A stretch of DNA of 64,000 nucleotides from Petrocella atlantisensis (GTDB lineage Bacteria > Bacillota > Clostridia > Lachnospirales > Vallitaleaceae): NCBI RefSeq assembly GCF_900538275.1, contig NZ_LR130778.1:558001-622000 (forward strand). The letters run 5' to 3'. Each line of letters starts with the position of its first letter. The first letter of the stretch is position 1. Below are positions 7,719-16,827 of the stretch, piece after piece. The notes under the pieces are model-generated. The model did not search any database. It saw only the letters and a program-made list of their open reading frames with translations, and had not been told where the DNA came from. The position numbers and the translations under genes are program-made.

Positions 7719-10166
7719 TTATTCTTGAGCTTCTCTAGGCTTAAAGGATAATGCATCACCTTCAATATCGATATCAATCCAATCACCTTCTGTTATAGCA
7801 CCATCTAATATATGCTGTGCCAATTGATCCTCTATCTTTTGTTGTATGGCTCTTCTAAGAGGTCGTGCACCATAAGCTTCATCAAAGCCTTCCTTAGCGA
7901 TAAAGTCTATAGCGCCTTCCGTTAAGAATAGCTTGATACCTAGATTCTTTTCCATTCTAATGGCCAATTGATTGAACATAATTCCTACGATTTCTCGAAT
8001 ATTTTCCCTAGTAAGAGAGTGGAAGACAATTGTTTCATCGATTCTGTTCAAGAATTCAGGTTTGAATATCTTTTTCACTTCATCCATAACATCTTTTTGC
8101 ATGGACTTATAATTACTGACTTCATCATTCACTGAAGCAAAACCTAAGCGCTTAGGAGAAATAATATTTCTTGCGCCTGCATTTGATGTCATGATAACCA
8201 CTGTGTTTTTAAAATCAATACGACGTCCCTGTGAATCCGTTATATGCCCATCGTCTAACACTTGCAACAATACATTGAAAACATCCGGATGGGCTTTCTC
8301 TACTTCATCAAAAAGCAAAACGGAATAGGGTTTTCTTCTTATTTTCTCACTAAGTTGACCACCTTCATCATATCCGATATAACCTGGTGGTGATCCAATC
8401 AGTTTTGATACACTATGCTTTTCCATATATTCTGACATGTCAACGCGTATCAATGCATTTTCATCTCCAAATAGTGCTTCAGCCAGTGCTTTTGTCAATT
8501 CTGTCTTACCCACACCTGTTGGTCCGAGAAAAAGAAAGGAACCTATCGGTCTTTTTGGATCTTTTAGACCCACTCTACCTCTTCGAATGGCTTTCGACAA
8601 GGCAACGATGGCATCTTCTTGTCCTACCACCCGCTCGTGTAAAACTTTCTCAAGATTTTTTAGACGTACGCCTTCCTCTTCTGTGAGTTTTTGTATAGGT
8701 ATGCCTGTCCAATTGGCAATGATACTTGCAACTTCTTTTTCACCGACAACTTGTTCCGCCATATTACTTTTTGCTTCCCATTCCATTTTGGCTACGATTA
8801 ATTTTTCACGAATTTCATTTTGTTTTCTCTTAATTTCTCCAGCTTTTTCATATGCTTCTTCCCTAATCGCCTTTTCTTTATCATCTTCCAGTTCTGCCAC
8901 TTGTTTTTCCATTTCATTGATATCCGGTGGTGCTGTAAACGTGCTTAATCTAACTTTACTGGATGCTTCGTCAATGACATCAATGGCCTTATCCGGTAAA
9001 AAACGGTCCGAAATATACCTATTTGAGAGCTTAACTGCCTCAACAAGAGCTATGTCTAATATTTTCACCTGATGATGTTCTTCATACATGGTTTTTAAGC
9101 CTCTAAGTATGCCGATTGCTTCTTCCTCTGATGGTTCATCTACTTTAACAGGTTGAAAGCGTCGTTCCAAAGCCGGATCTTTTTCTATATGCTTGCGATA
9201 CTCATCCAGGGTTGTTGCGCCAATAAGTTGAACCTCACCTCTTGCAAGGGAAGGCTTTAATATATTCGAAGCATCAATGGCACCTTCTGCTGCACCTGCG
9301 CCTACAATGGTATGTATTTCATCAATAAATAACAGAACATTACCGACGGCCAGAATCTCAGCAATAGCTTTTTTAATACGATCTTCAAATTCACCACGGT
9401 ATTTAGAACCTGCAACCATGGAAGATAAATCAAGTGCAACCACCCTTTTACCTTTAATTGTTTCAGGAATATTACCCTCGATAATCTTCTGAGCCAAACC
9501 TTCTGCGATGGCTGTTTTTCCAACGCCCGGTTCACCAATGAGACATGGGTTGTTCTTCGTCCTACGACTGAGTATCTGGATGATGCGCTCAATCTCTTTA
9601 TCACGGCCTATAATCGGGTCAAATTTTCCTTCTTTTGCCATCTGTGTCAAATCACGGCTGAATTGATCCAATACAGGTGTGTTGGATTCTTTTTTCTCAT
9701 TAGGGTTGTTAGGTGCCAGTTTTTGATTGCCCACATCTTCACCTATGATTTTTAGAATTTCATGATAAATCTTTTGCTTTGAGCCACCTAAGACTTCTAG
9801 AATTCTTGTGGCCATTGAATCTGTCTCTCTAAGTAAAGCAATCAATATATGTTCTGTTCCAATCTCCTCCGAATGCATCTTGGTTGCCTCAGCTAAGCTT
9901 AATTCTAACACTCTACGTACCCTTGGTGTCATGCCTTCACCTTCTGAAGTTTGGACTTGATTGGAAACAATGACTTCTTTGATTTTATTGTAAACATCTT
10001 CATAGTTAATATTCTGACTGATTAATGTCTTTGCAGCAACCCCTTCACCTTCTTTTAATAAACCTAGTAAAAGATGTTCCGTACCTACATAATTATGACC
10101 CAGTTCTGCCGCAATCTCACTGGATAGGTTTATTGCTATTTGTGCGCGTTCTGTAAATCTTCCCAT
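7719..10166 (-). CDS. clpC: ATP-dependent Clp protease ATPase subunit ClpC
   Basis: ClpC is the Hsp100 unfoldase that feeds substrates, including McsB arginine-phosphorylated proteins, to ClpP. At 815 residues it has the usual length. An N-terminal Clp-N double repeat covers about residues 1-140, AAA-1 has Walker A GEPGVGKTA, a coiled middle domain rich in Lys/Glu (about 410-470) follows, and AAA-2 has Walker A GPTGVGKTE with the KRLGF-type region and a C-terminal D2 small domain. It starts 3 bp after the mcsB stop. The order mcsA-mcsB-clpC is the classic stress operon. Confidence 0.97.
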   Translation of the reverse strand: MGRFTERAQIAINLSSEIAAELGHNYVGTEHLLLGLLKEGEGVAAKTLISQNINYEDVYNKIKEVIVSNQVQTSEGEGMTPRVRRVLELSLAEATKMHSEEIGTEHILIALLRETDSMATRILEVLGGSKQKIYHEILKIIGEDVGNQKLAPNNPNEKKESNTPVLDQFSRDLTQMAKEGKFDPIIGRDKEIERIIQILSRRTKNNPCLIGEPGVGKTAIAEGLAQKIIEGNIPETIKGKRVVALDLSSMVAGSKYRGEFEDRIKKAIAEILAVGNVLLFIDEIHTIVGAGAAEGAIDASNILKPSLARGEVQLIGATTLDEYRKHIEKDPALERRFQPVKVDEPSEEEAIGILRGLKTMYEEHHQVKILDIALVEAVKLSNRYISDRFLPDKAIDVIDEASSKVRLSTFTAPPDINEMEKQVAELEDDKEKAIREEAYEKAGEIKRKQNEIREKLIVAKMEWEAKSNMAEQVVGEKEVASIIANWTGIPIQKLTEEEGVRLKNLEKVLHERVVGQEDAIVALSKAIRRGRVGLKDPKRPIGSFLFLGPTGVGKTELTKALAEALFGDENALIRVDMSEYMEKHSVSKLIGSPPGYIGYDEGGQLSEKIRRKPYSVLLFDEVEKAHPDVFNVLLQVLDDGHITDSQGRRIDFKNTVVIMTSNAGARNIISPKRLGFASVNDEVSNYKSMQKDVMDEVKKIFKPEFLNRIDETIVFHSLTRENIREIVGIMFNQLAIRMEKNLGIKLFLTEGAIDFIAKEGFDEAYGARPLRRAIQQKIEDQLAQHILDGAITEGDWIDIDIEGDALSFKPREAQE

Positions 10167-10168
10167 TT

Positions 10169-11218
10169 TTATCCTCCTATAAGCTGGGGCAAATGATCTC
10201 TGATATAATCTGCCCTAGCACTGTCTCTTTCATTAAGGTCCAAATCCCTGTTGTAGATGATTTGAAGATTGGCCGGTTGAATCTTAGCCATCAAATTATA
10301 AATGTTAATGCTTTTGTTATCAACGGTCTCAATGACGCCTAATTCAATACCCACTTTTAGATCCGATAAGAGTCGCATGGCTTCTTTTGAAGTAATCATT
10401 CTGGCATGACTTAAGACACCATATGACCGGTAAACAGCATCTTCAAAAAACTTTCTCTTATCCTTTAAAAGCTTGTGTCTAACAATGAGCTCTTGCTCAA
10501 TGATCTGCTTTGTAACACTTGTTAAGTTATCTATAATCTCATATTCAGTTTGCCCAAGGGTCACTTGATTTGAGATTTGAAAAACACTGCCTTGCGCTTC
10601 CGTACCTTCACCATAAATGCCCCTAACCGTTAAACCAAATTTACCTATGGCTTCTAGTATGAATTGCAGCTGTCCAGTCGTTTCAAGAGCCGGTACATGA
10701 ATCATATAGGATGCTCTAAGGCCTGTACCTAGATTGGTCGGACAAGCAGTTAAATACCCAAACTTGTCATCAAAGGCGTAGTCTAAGGCCTCTTCAAATA
10801 AATCATCTATATGATTGGCTTCTTTTAGTGCTTTATCTAAGTTCATGCCACATGCCATAGACTGAATGCGGATATGGTCTTCCTCATTAATCATGATACT
10901 CAAAGCCTCATCCTTTGATAGAATGAGTGATGCGGGCATTTTCACTTTGACGAACTGTGGGCTAATAATATGTTTTTCCATCATAGCGATCTTGTCAACT
11001 TGATTGATACGGTTCATAGCCACATGTTCAAAAAAACTGGTTAAAGTCTCTTTTGTGGTCTCAATAGCACTTTTTGTCATATTAATAACTTGGTTAGCAC
11101 CTTCATCATCCAGTCGATTAGGAAAAGGATGATTTACCAGATTTCTTGCAAGGCGCACACGGCTGGATATGACCACGCCATGATAGGTTTCCGATTCCAA
11201 ATCATACCACTTTTTCAT
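10169..11218 (-). CDS. mcsB: Protein arginine kinase McsB
   Basis: McsB phosphorylates arginines on proteins to mark them for ClpCP. The 349-residue protein has the phosphagen-kinase catalytic fold: SSRVRLARN near residue 18, TACPTNLGTGLRASYMIHVP with the active-site cysteine near 165, and YGEGTEAQGSVFQISNQ. It overlaps mcsA by 4 bp (ATGA) and precedes clpC by 2 bp, so the three are co-translated. McsA, the activating adaptor, is encoded immediately upstream. Confidence 0.96.
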   Translation of the reverse strand: MKKWYDLESETYHGVVISSRVRLARNLVNHPFPNRLDDEGANQVINMTKSAIETTKETLTSFFEHVAMNRINQVDKIAMMEKHIISPQFVKVKMPASLILSKDEALSIMINEEDHIRIQSMACGMNLDKALKEANHIDDLFEEALDYAFDDKFGYLTACPTNLGTGLRASYMIHVPALETTGQLQFILEAIGKFGLTVRGIYGEGTEAQGSVFQISNQVTLGQTEYEIIDNLTSVTKQIIEQELIVRHKLLKDKRKFFEDAVYRSYGVLSHARMITSKEAMRLLSDLKVGIELGVIETVDNKSINIYNLMAKIQPANLQIIYNRDLDLNERDSARADYIRDHLPQLIGG

Positions 11219-11712
11219 AATTCAGCCTCCTTTTTAAGATCTTTTATCAGATCCCTAATTACGGCTGCTTGCTCATAATCTTCTTTCATTAAAGCAATCT
11301 TTAGATCACTTTCATAGGTTTCCATTTTATTTTGTAATTGTATTTTTTGATGCAGTTTGCTTGGGCGCTTTCCTGTATGATAAAGACTACCTTGTAATCG
11401 TTTAACAATTGGCTGAAGATGCGTATCAAATACTTTATAACAATGAGCACATCCCACCTTGCTTTTAGTCTTAAAGTCACCAAAAGTCATACCACATTTA
11501 GGGCAAGTCAAATCAACACTTTTTATCTGTGGGCTCTTATTATTCTTTAGCAAGCCACTTAAAAACTGCTGAAAAGACAGACCATCATTAAATAAGACGC
11601 CTTCATTTTCTTTGGCACACACTTCACAAAGATGAACTTCTTTTGTTTCGCCATTTAAAGTCTGATTTAAATATACGGTCGCTTCTCTTTGCTGACATTT
11701 TTCACACTTCAT
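11215..11712 (-). CDS. mcsA: McsA, zinc-finger activator of McsB
   Basis: This 165-residue adaptor has four CxxC zinc-binding pairs: CEKC at the start, CEVC, CPKC and CAHC, and a C-terminal UVR motif (LKIALMKEDYEQAAVIRDLI) that contacts Clp ATPases. McsA stimulates the McsB kinase. The overlap with mcsB shows translational coupling. In Bacillus the gene before mcsA is ctsR, the operon repressor; here it is a zinc-ribbon protein instead. Confidence 0.95.
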   Translation of the reverse strand: MKCEKCQQREATVYLNQTLNGETKEVHLCEVCAKENEGVLFNDGLSFQQFLSGLLKNNKSPQIKSVDLTCPKCGMTFGDFKTKSKVGCAHCYKVFDTHLQPIVKRLQGSLYHTGKRPSKLHQKIQLQNKMETYESDLKIALMKEDYEQAAVIRDLIKDLKKEAEL

Positions 11713-11731
11713 GGTTAATACCTCCTGCCTG

Positions 11732-12073
11732 TTACATTTTCACCTTACACCTGATGCAATATATGGCATCAGGGTGGTTTCCCGCCTGACACGACGGGCA
11801 GAATCGATATTCATAAATACCATCCTCATTCATAACCGGTGTTAATGTTTCGTCCCCATAGACGACACCATCTAAATCTTCTATACCTACTGCCTGATCC
11901 GATGTTATATCTAATAATTCAATGGCTTTAATATTGGCGTGTATCTTATCTGCCAACTTCTTATAGTTCTTTATTAATAAATAATCGCTTTTTAAGTCGT
12001 TATATACCTGTTTACCAAGTTGTCGGTACATTCTATTTATAAGGCTATTAAGTTCTTTTCTTTTTTCATCCAT
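11732..12073 (-). CDS. Small protein with a C-terminal zinc ribbon, first gene of the clpC operon
   Basis: This 113-residue protein of unknown function has a helical, Lys/Arg-rich N-terminal half (RKELNSLINRMYRQLGKQV) and a C-terminal zinc ribbon with FCPSCQ and YCIRCK, that is two CxxC pairs about 15 residues apart. It lies 19 bp before mcsA and just after an extended -10 promoter, at the operon position usually held by ctsR. It shows no CtsR-like winged helix. It is cytosolic by sequence. A role alongside McsA, which also uses CxxC pairs, is only a guess. Confidence 0.72.
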   Translation of the reverse strand: MDEKRKELNSLINRMYRQLGKQVYNDLKSDYLLIKNYKKLADKIHANIKAIELLDITSDQAVGIEDLDGVVYGDETLTPVMNEDGIYEYRFCPSCQAGNHPDAIYCIRCKVKM

Positions 12074-12105
12074 ATTATAATATCTACCATCCTTTCTTTT
12101 ATACT

Positions 12106-12114
12106 ATTATAGCA
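12106..12114 (-). promoter_or_regulatory. Extended -10 promoter of the zinc-ribbon/mcsA/mcsB/clpC operon
   Basis: The minus strand reads TGCTATAAT, a perfect -10 with the TGn extension, 33 bp upstream of the start codon. No good -35 is seen. No CtsR heptad repeats (GGTCAAA direct repeats) or CIRCE element are present around it. Confidence 0.6.
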
Positions 12115-12116
12115 TA

Positions 12117-12148
12117 AAAGGGTTAGAAATTGAAGATTCTAACCCTTT
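12117..12148 (-). terminator. Terminator of the ccdA-tlpA operon
   Basis: AAAGGGTTAGAA and TTCTAACCCTTT form a perfect 12-bp stem with an 8-nt loop, followed by a short T run on the minus strand. It lies 35 bp after the TlpA-like gene. Confidence 0.75.
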
Positions 12149-12182
12149 ACGATCTTAGGCATAATAACCTAGCCTGATCATC

Positions 12183-12761
12183 TTATTTGAATTCTAACAT
12201 AGCCTCATCAATGAGCTCTGTGGACATAAGGCCTGGATAATAAGCAATGACACTCCCATCCCGGTCAATAAAGTATGTGGTCGGATAGCCTGGAATTGTA
12301 AACTGGCTGGTAACGTCACCGTCTTCATCTAGTACCATGGGCATAGTATAATCAAACTGCTCATACCAATTGATGACGCCTGCTCGATCTGTATTCTCAT
12401 CTGTGGTTACATTTACAAGCAGTATCTGTAAATCATCTCCGTATTTTTCATAGGCTTCTTGAAAATCTGGCATTTCTTCAAGACAGTATTTACACCACGT
12501 TGTCCAGAAATTCAAAAAAACAATCTTACCCCGATAATCTGACAAACTAATGGCCTCGCCTGTTGAGCTGGTTAATGTGAATTCCGGTGCCATAATCACT
12601 TCTCGTTCCGGTTGACTGGTCGTTGCCGATTCCTGGGTTGTTGTTTCATCCATAATTTCTTCTTGGTTTTCATTCTCGGCTTGATTCACTTCAGGTTCTT
12701 TGCTGCAGGCTGCTAATGTAAGCACGCTTATTATAAGTAGTACTGTCATCCATTTTTTCAT
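12183..12761 (-). CDS. TlpA/ResA-like thiol-disulfide lipoprotein
   Basis: This 192-residue membrane-anchored thioredoxin-fold protein has a signal ending LAAC (Cys19 lipidated), an acidic linker of about 40 residues, and a thioredoxin domain with NFWTTWCKYCLEEMP, whose CxxC is Cys-Lys-Tyr-Cys, and the cis-proline loop IPGYPTTYFID. It would reduce extracytoplasmic disulfides using electrons relayed by the CcdA-like protein encoded 10 bp upstream. Its natural targets are not shown; no cytochrome c genes are nearby. Confidence 0.9.
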   Translation of the reverse strand: MKKWMTVLLIISVLTLAACSKEPEVNQAENENQEEIMDETTTQESATTSQPEREVIMAPEFTLTSSTGEAISLSDYRGKIVFLNFWTTWCKYCLEEMPDFQEAYEKYGDDLQILLVNVTTDENTDRAGVINWYEQFDYTMPMVLDEDGDVTSQFTIPGYPTTYFIDRDGSVIAYYPGLMSTELIDEAMLEFK

Positions 12762-12770
12762 ATAAACCTC

Positions 12771-13454
12771 CTATATGTTTAGTATGTTCACTTGATTTGT
12801 GAGCATTAGTAAACCCATGGTCATCATAATTAGGCCTGCTACAATTTTAATCCATTTAAAATATTTATAAACTGCCTTAAATTTTTTGACGAAAAAACCC
12901 ACCATGAGTGCTGATAACAAAAACATAACTGCAAATCCCATGGAGTATACCAACATCAAGCCACCTGCAAGGATATAGTTTTCTTTGAAAGCTGCCATAA
13001 ATAATATGGATGCAATAATTGGACCATTACATGGTGTCCATCCGAAGCTAAAGGTTATACCTAACAAAAATGATTTGATTATACTGGGCGTGTATGTCTT
13101 ATAGTTAATTCTTTTTTCCCTCTCCATAAAACCAAGACGTAATCCAAATATAAAATACAAACCAAATAGCAAAAGCAAAAGCCCACCTGCCATACGCAAA
13201 ACATCACTGTATCTTATAAAAATTCCATAAATTGCCTTTGCACCAAAGCCAAGTAAAATATTAAGCGCTGTCAATCCCAACACAAAAGCAAGGGCATTGG
13301 TCATCAATTTTTTATGAATCTTCGGATCTTCCAAAGATGTGAAGGCTTCACCTGCTAAATAGCCAAAATAAACGGGTAACAAAGGTAATACACAGGGTGT
13401 AAAGAATGTTAATATACCACTGGTAAAAGCTACAAAAAATGATACATCTCCCAA
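12771..13454 (-). CDS. ccdA: CcdA-like transmembrane thiol electron carrier
   Basis: This 227-residue protein has six predicted membrane segments and the two conserved cysteine motifs of the CcdA/DsbD family, FTPCVLPLLPVYFGY near residue 20 and FGWTPCNGP near residue 140. CcdA moves reducing power from cytosolic thioredoxin to extracytoplasmic thiol proteins. The next gene, 10 bp downstream, is a TlpA-like lipoprotein, the expected acceptor, so the two form an operon. Confidence 0.92.
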   Translation of the reverse strand: MGDVSFFVAFTSGILTFFTPCVLPLLPVYFGYLAGEAFTSLEDPKIHKKLMTNALAFVLGLTALNILLGFGAKAIYGIFIRYSDVLRMAGGLLLLLFGLYFIFGLRLGFMEREKRINYKTYTPSIIKSFLLGITFSFGWTPCNGPIIASILFMAAFKENYILAGGLMLVYSMGFAVMFLLSALMVGFFVKKFKAVYKYFKWIKIVAGLIMMTMGLLMLTNQVNILNI

Positions 13455-13538
13455 ACCATCACACCTTTCTAAATTTGATAAAGTTTATTATAATATATAG
13501 ATATAATAATGTAAAGTTAAATAAGTATGAACACAACT

Positions 13539-14315
13539 TTATCTTTCATTCCATTCCTTGTTTTGTAGCCTTATGAGGGTGGTTATAGACATGGCTAAGG
13601 AAATAGTCACGGATGCCACTAATGTGATCCCTAGATTTTGGTATGAATGATGACTGAGTATGCTTTGAGCACCTATTAGTAAACCGGAAGGTAAATATAT
13701 ATGCATATTCAAATAACTACCTATAAAATACAAGAACAAAGAAAATCCCAAAGTCATAAATCCGGTTCCTATTGAGTTTTTAATGATTGTACCAAAGAAC
13801 ATCACTAAATTCACTAAGAAAATCATATAACCGCCATACAACAACCCTATGACAATAACAGACCACAATCCAATATCAAAGGAGAATAATACGCCAGCAT
13901 ACAAGTAACAAATGACCATACCAAAGGTAGATGCAAGCATTAAGAAAATACTAAAGACCAACAACTTAGAGGTCAAAATAGAAAACAACTTTTTTCCTGA
14001 ACATATTGGCAAAACCATTGTGTTCTCTTTAATCTCCTGAGCCAAAAGGCCACTTAAAGCAAATACAACGATAATGGCGCCTATTTCAAACAAGTCGCTC
14101 ATATACCCTAATATAGCGCCTTTCTGACTCATATCAATCATGTCACTAATGGACGCCGCATTCATACCCGGAAACTGATTCAGCAGCAACTGTGGCAATA
14201 TAAACTTCATCATAATGGGTGTTAGTATTGCAAAAAACAAGAAACTTGTTGTGATGACTAAAAACCTACTTGTTCTCAAACCCATTCTTAATTCTTTAAT
14301 GATATCTGATTTCAT
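13539..14315 (-). CDS. ABC-2 type permease (YxlG-like)
   Basis: This 258-residue membrane protein has about six hydrophobic segments and a cytosolic start (MKSDIIKELRMGLRTSRFLV), the pattern of ABC-2 exporter permeases. Its gene overlaps the end of the upstream ATPase by 4 bp. The trio small PLDc_N protein-ATPase-permease matches the order of yxlE-yxlF-yxlG of Bacillus. The exported substrate is unknown. Confidence 0.85.
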   Translation of the reverse strand: MKSDIIKELRMGLRTSRFLVITTSFLFFAILTPIMMKFILPQLLLNQFPGMNAASISDMIDMSQKGAILGYMSDLFEIGAIIVVFALSGLLAQEIKENTMVLPICSGKKLFSILTSKLLVFSIFLMLASTFGMVICYLYAGVLFSFDIGLWSVIVIGLLYGGYMIFLVNLVMFFGTIIKNSIGTGFMTLGFSLFLYFIGSYLNMHIYLPSGLLIGAQSILSHHSYQNLGITLVASVTISLAMSITTLIRLQNKEWNER

Positions 14316-15226
14316 AGGCCTTGAACCTCCTTAATAAAAATATCCTCCAACGTACGCTTTCTTCTACTAAATTCTACAATTTTTAAATCATTGTCGATTA
14401 TGGTTTGCATCAAAGATCGGACGGATGCATGGCCATCTTCCATTTTTATAACCATGGCTTGATTATTTATTTCTACTCCCAGTACCCTTTCACTACTATT
14501 AATACAATTCATCGCCGCTTCTGTCACCTTATCTTCAAAGACTACATCGTATAGTGACTGAAAGTGACTTTCTTCCAAATCCTTCATTGACTTTTCAAGC
14601 ACCATCTTCCCTGATGCAATAATGCCGATTTTATCGCATACCCGTTCTACATCATTTAAAATGTGAGATGAGAATAATACGGTCTTCCCCATATCTTTAA
14701 GCCCCTTGATTAATTGTAGTACATCATTTCTGCCCTGTGGATCTAGAGCTGATGAAGGTTCATCTAATATTAAGAGACTCGGATCATGTAAGATTGCACT
14801 ACATATGCCAAGCCTTTGTTTCATACCTCTTGAAAAGGTACCGACTCTTCTATCCTTATCTTTATCCAGTCCGCCCCATTCTAATATTTCATGAACCCGT
14901 GCCGGTTTGATTTTATGAGTGCCACAATCGCCTAAATAGACTAAAGTCTCATAAGCACTCAGCCAAGGATAGAACCTTGGATCCTCAGGTAGATACCCAA
15001 GGTCCAAATCGCTTGGTTGAATAATATTCGTGACATCGTCATTGCCAACCAAGCATATGCCACTTGTGGGCTTTGACAAGCCGGCCAATATATTCATCGT
15101 GGTGGATTTACCTGCACCGTTTTTCCCGATGAAGCCATAGATTTCCCCTTGTTCAACTTTTAGATTCAAACCATTCAATACTTCAAAATGTTTAAAACTT
15201 TTCTTCAAACTTTTAACTTCTATCAT
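14312..15226 (-). CDS. ABC transporter ATPase (YxlF-like)
   Basis: This 304-residue cytosolic ATPase has Walker A GKNGAGKST near residue 38, the signature FSRGMKQRLG, Walker B LLILDEPSSALDP and the switch histidine in SSHIL, followed by a C-terminal extension of about 90 residues typical of ABC-2 exporters. It pairs with the permease encoded in the 4-bp overlapping gene downstream. It overlaps the upstream small PLDc_N gene by one base. Confidence 0.92.
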   Translation of the reverse strand: MIEVKSLKKSFKHFEVLNGLNLKVEQGEIYGFIGKNGAGKSTTMNILAGLSKPTSGICLVGNDDVTNIIQPSDLDLGYLPEDPRFYPWLSAYETLVYLGDCGTHKIKPARVHEILEWGGLDKDKDRRVGTFSRGMKQRLGICSAILHDPSLLILDEPSSALDPQGRNDVLQLIKGLKDMGKTVLFSSHILNDVERVCDKIGIIASGKMVLEKSMKDLEESHFQSLYDVVFEDKVTEAAMNCINSSERVLGVEINNQAMVIKMEDGHASVRSLMQTIIDNDLKIVEFSRRKRTLEDIFIKEVQGL

Positions 15227-15435
15227 TATATCTCACGCTTTCTACCAACAATCAAAAATGTGATTGGTCCAATCAGGTTGATAAAGATACAAATGGCAAT
15301 CCATGCCCACTTATTCAGATTAGCTACCCCTTCTTGCATGATTTTAACGACACAGTAGATGATTAGACCCAGTTGTATCGCTAGTAAAGGCAGTAACATG
15401 ATCAACATTTCTTTTGTTAATTCAATTGTATTCAT
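15226..15435 (-). CDS. Small PLDc_N-type membrane protein (YxlE-like)
   Basis: This 69-residue protein has two membrane helices. The second half (KWAWIAICIFINLIGPITFLIVGR) carries the W-x6-N-x2-GP-x3-L-x4-R pattern of the PLDc_N family. GGAGG lies before the ATG. It is the first gene of an operon with the ABC ATPase and permease, as yxlE is in Bacillus, where the group sits near an extracytoplasmic-function sigma factor; no sigma factor is present here. It may modulate the exporter (inference). Confidence 0.82.
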   Translation of the reverse strand: MNTIELTKEMLIMLLPLLAIQLGLIIYCVVKIMQEGVANLNKWAWIAICIFINLIGPITFLIVGRKREI

Positions 15436-15515
15436 TTTTTTCCTCCTATATAACTGTTTTATGAGTATCTATGTATAGTATATAGCCAGGTACAGTCATA
15501 TATGAAGTCACCAGC

Positions 15516-15525
15516 GTCATATGAC
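15516..15525. promoter_or_regulatory. Short palindrome upstream of the YxlEFG-like operon
   Basis: GTCATATGAC is a perfect 10-bp palindrome about 80 bp before the operon, with a related TCATATATGA 20 bp nearer the gene. It may be an operator, but sites this short are common in AT-rich DNA. Confidence 0.25.
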
Positions 15526-15539
15526 CAGTCACAAGAAAA

Positions 15540-15596
15540 GCGTTCTAACGAACGCGTTAAAAAGCTGACTCTTTACGTGAGTTGGCTTTTTTAACA
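15540..15596 (+). terminator. Hairpin pair at the left side of the IS91-like element
   Basis: GCGTTC-taac-GAACGC (15540-15555) is followed by a 13-bp stem (15559-15571 with 15579-15591, two G-T pairs) and a T run on the plus strand, which is the form of an intrinsic terminator. No plus-strand gene precedes it, so it may protect the transposase from outside transcription or be part of the element end. Confidence 0.5.
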
Positions 15597-15657
15597 TTCT
15601 TCTTCATTTTATATTGTTTTATTGATGATTTTTTGTTATAACATTATTGGTGATGTT

Positions 15658-16803
15658 ATGAACAGTAAATCTTTTAAGATAAAAGATATTTTTTCAGACC
15701 GTTGGGATGATTTTGTTGCTCTAGGTTATCCTCTACGTCCCGCTATTTTACATAATGTCAGAAAAATCATTAATTGTGGTGATCCTTCCATGGGTCATGC
15801 TCTTTATTTTTGTGACCATTGCGGCAAAATAAAGCATGTTCCATTTACTTGTAAAAGTCGTTTTTGTAATTCTTGTGGTGCCAAATACATTCAAGACAGA
15901 GCTGCTTCTATATCTTCCAAACTTATTCAGTGTGAACATCGTCATATTGTTTTTACCATCCCTAAAGAACTTCGCCCTTTTTTTCGCAAGGATCGTTCCT
16001 TACTTCATCTTCTTTTTCATGCTTCTGCTGCAACTATTCATGCTTGGTTTTACTCCATTAATAAATCTGAATCTTTCAAGCCTGGTTTTATCTCTACACT
16101 TCATACTTTTGGCCGTGACCTTAAATGGAATCCTCATATTCATATGCTTATTACTGAGGGTGCTTCTGGTAATAAAACTGTTTGGCGTAAAATACCTCAC
16201 ATCCCTTTCACTATGCTTCGTAAACGTTGGCAAACTACTTTACTTGACTTACTACATCGTTATCTAGGAGATTCTTTTTATAAACTTAAGACTTCCTTAT
16301 TCAAAACTTATCCTTCTGGCTTTTATGTCTATGCTAAATCTAACATGCTTTCTAATTCTGTTGATTCAATTAAATATATTATTAGGTATACTGGCAGACC
16401 AGCTATGGCTCAGTCCAGAATTCTTGATTATGATGGTGAATTCGTAACTTTTTTTTATAATCGTCATGAAGATAATGAAAAAGTAATTGAAAAGATACAT
16501 GTCTTTGATTTTTTTAAACGTCTAATAGTTCATATTCCTGATGAGCAGTTTAAAATGATTCGTTATTACGGGTTATATGCCAAAAAATATAAACATTCTT
16601 CTAAGCTATTTTTACTTATGACTGCATCTAAACGTAAATTTTTCAAACAAAATTCTCATTGGCGTGCACGTCTACTTCTTCATTTTGGTATCGATCCACT
16701 CAGGTGCCAATGTGGTAACACAATGAAACTTCTAAATATTTTTGCTACTTCTAAAACCCACCTTCTTGATAAACCGCCTCCTCAGCTTTATAATAGTGCT
16801 TAG
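15658..16803 (+). CDS. IS91/IS801-type HUH transposase
   Basis: This 381-residue single-strand DNA transposase begins with a zinc-binding domain (CDHC, then CKSRFCNSCG near residues 42-70), followed by the HUH metal motif NPHIHMLITEG near residue 160 and the tyrosine region YIIRYTGRP near 240. These define IS91-like Y1/Y2 rolling-circle transposases. I start at the ATG at 15658; an in-frame TTG at 15622 would add 12 residues without a better ribosome-binding site. The frame is intact, so the element may still be active. A small zinc-ribbon ORF follows 24 bp later. Confidence 0.88.
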   Translation: MNSKSFKIKDIFSDRWDDFVALGYPLRPAILHNVRKIINCGDPSMGHALYFCDHCGKIKHVPFTCKSRFCNSCGAKYIQDRAASISSKLIQCEHRHIVFTIPKELRPFFRKDRSLLHLLFHASAATIHAWFYSINKSESFKPGFISTLHTFGRDLKWNPHIHMLITEGASGNKTVWRKIPHIPFTMLRKRWQTTLLDLLHRYLGDSFYKLKTSLFKTYPSGFYVYAKSNMLSNSVDSIKYIIRYTGRPAMAQSRILDYDGEFVTFFYNRHEDNEKVIEKIHVFDFFKRLIVHIPDEQFKMIRYYGLYAKKYKHSSKLFLLMTASKRKFFKQNSHWRARLLLHFGIDPLRCQCGNTMKLLNIFATSKTHLLDKPPPQLYNSA

Positions 16804-16827
16804 CATAATTATGGAGGTTAATTAATA

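Noticed and set aside
8437-9072. 211-residue plus-strand open frame inside clpC
   Set aside because: It is an antisense shadow of a highly conserved coding sequence, with low-complexity Ser-rich composition and no ribosome-binding site.
12074-12116. CtsR or CIRCE operator before the clpC operon
   Set aside because: No GGTCAAA direct repeat or CIRCE inverted repeat is present between the terminator and the start codon.
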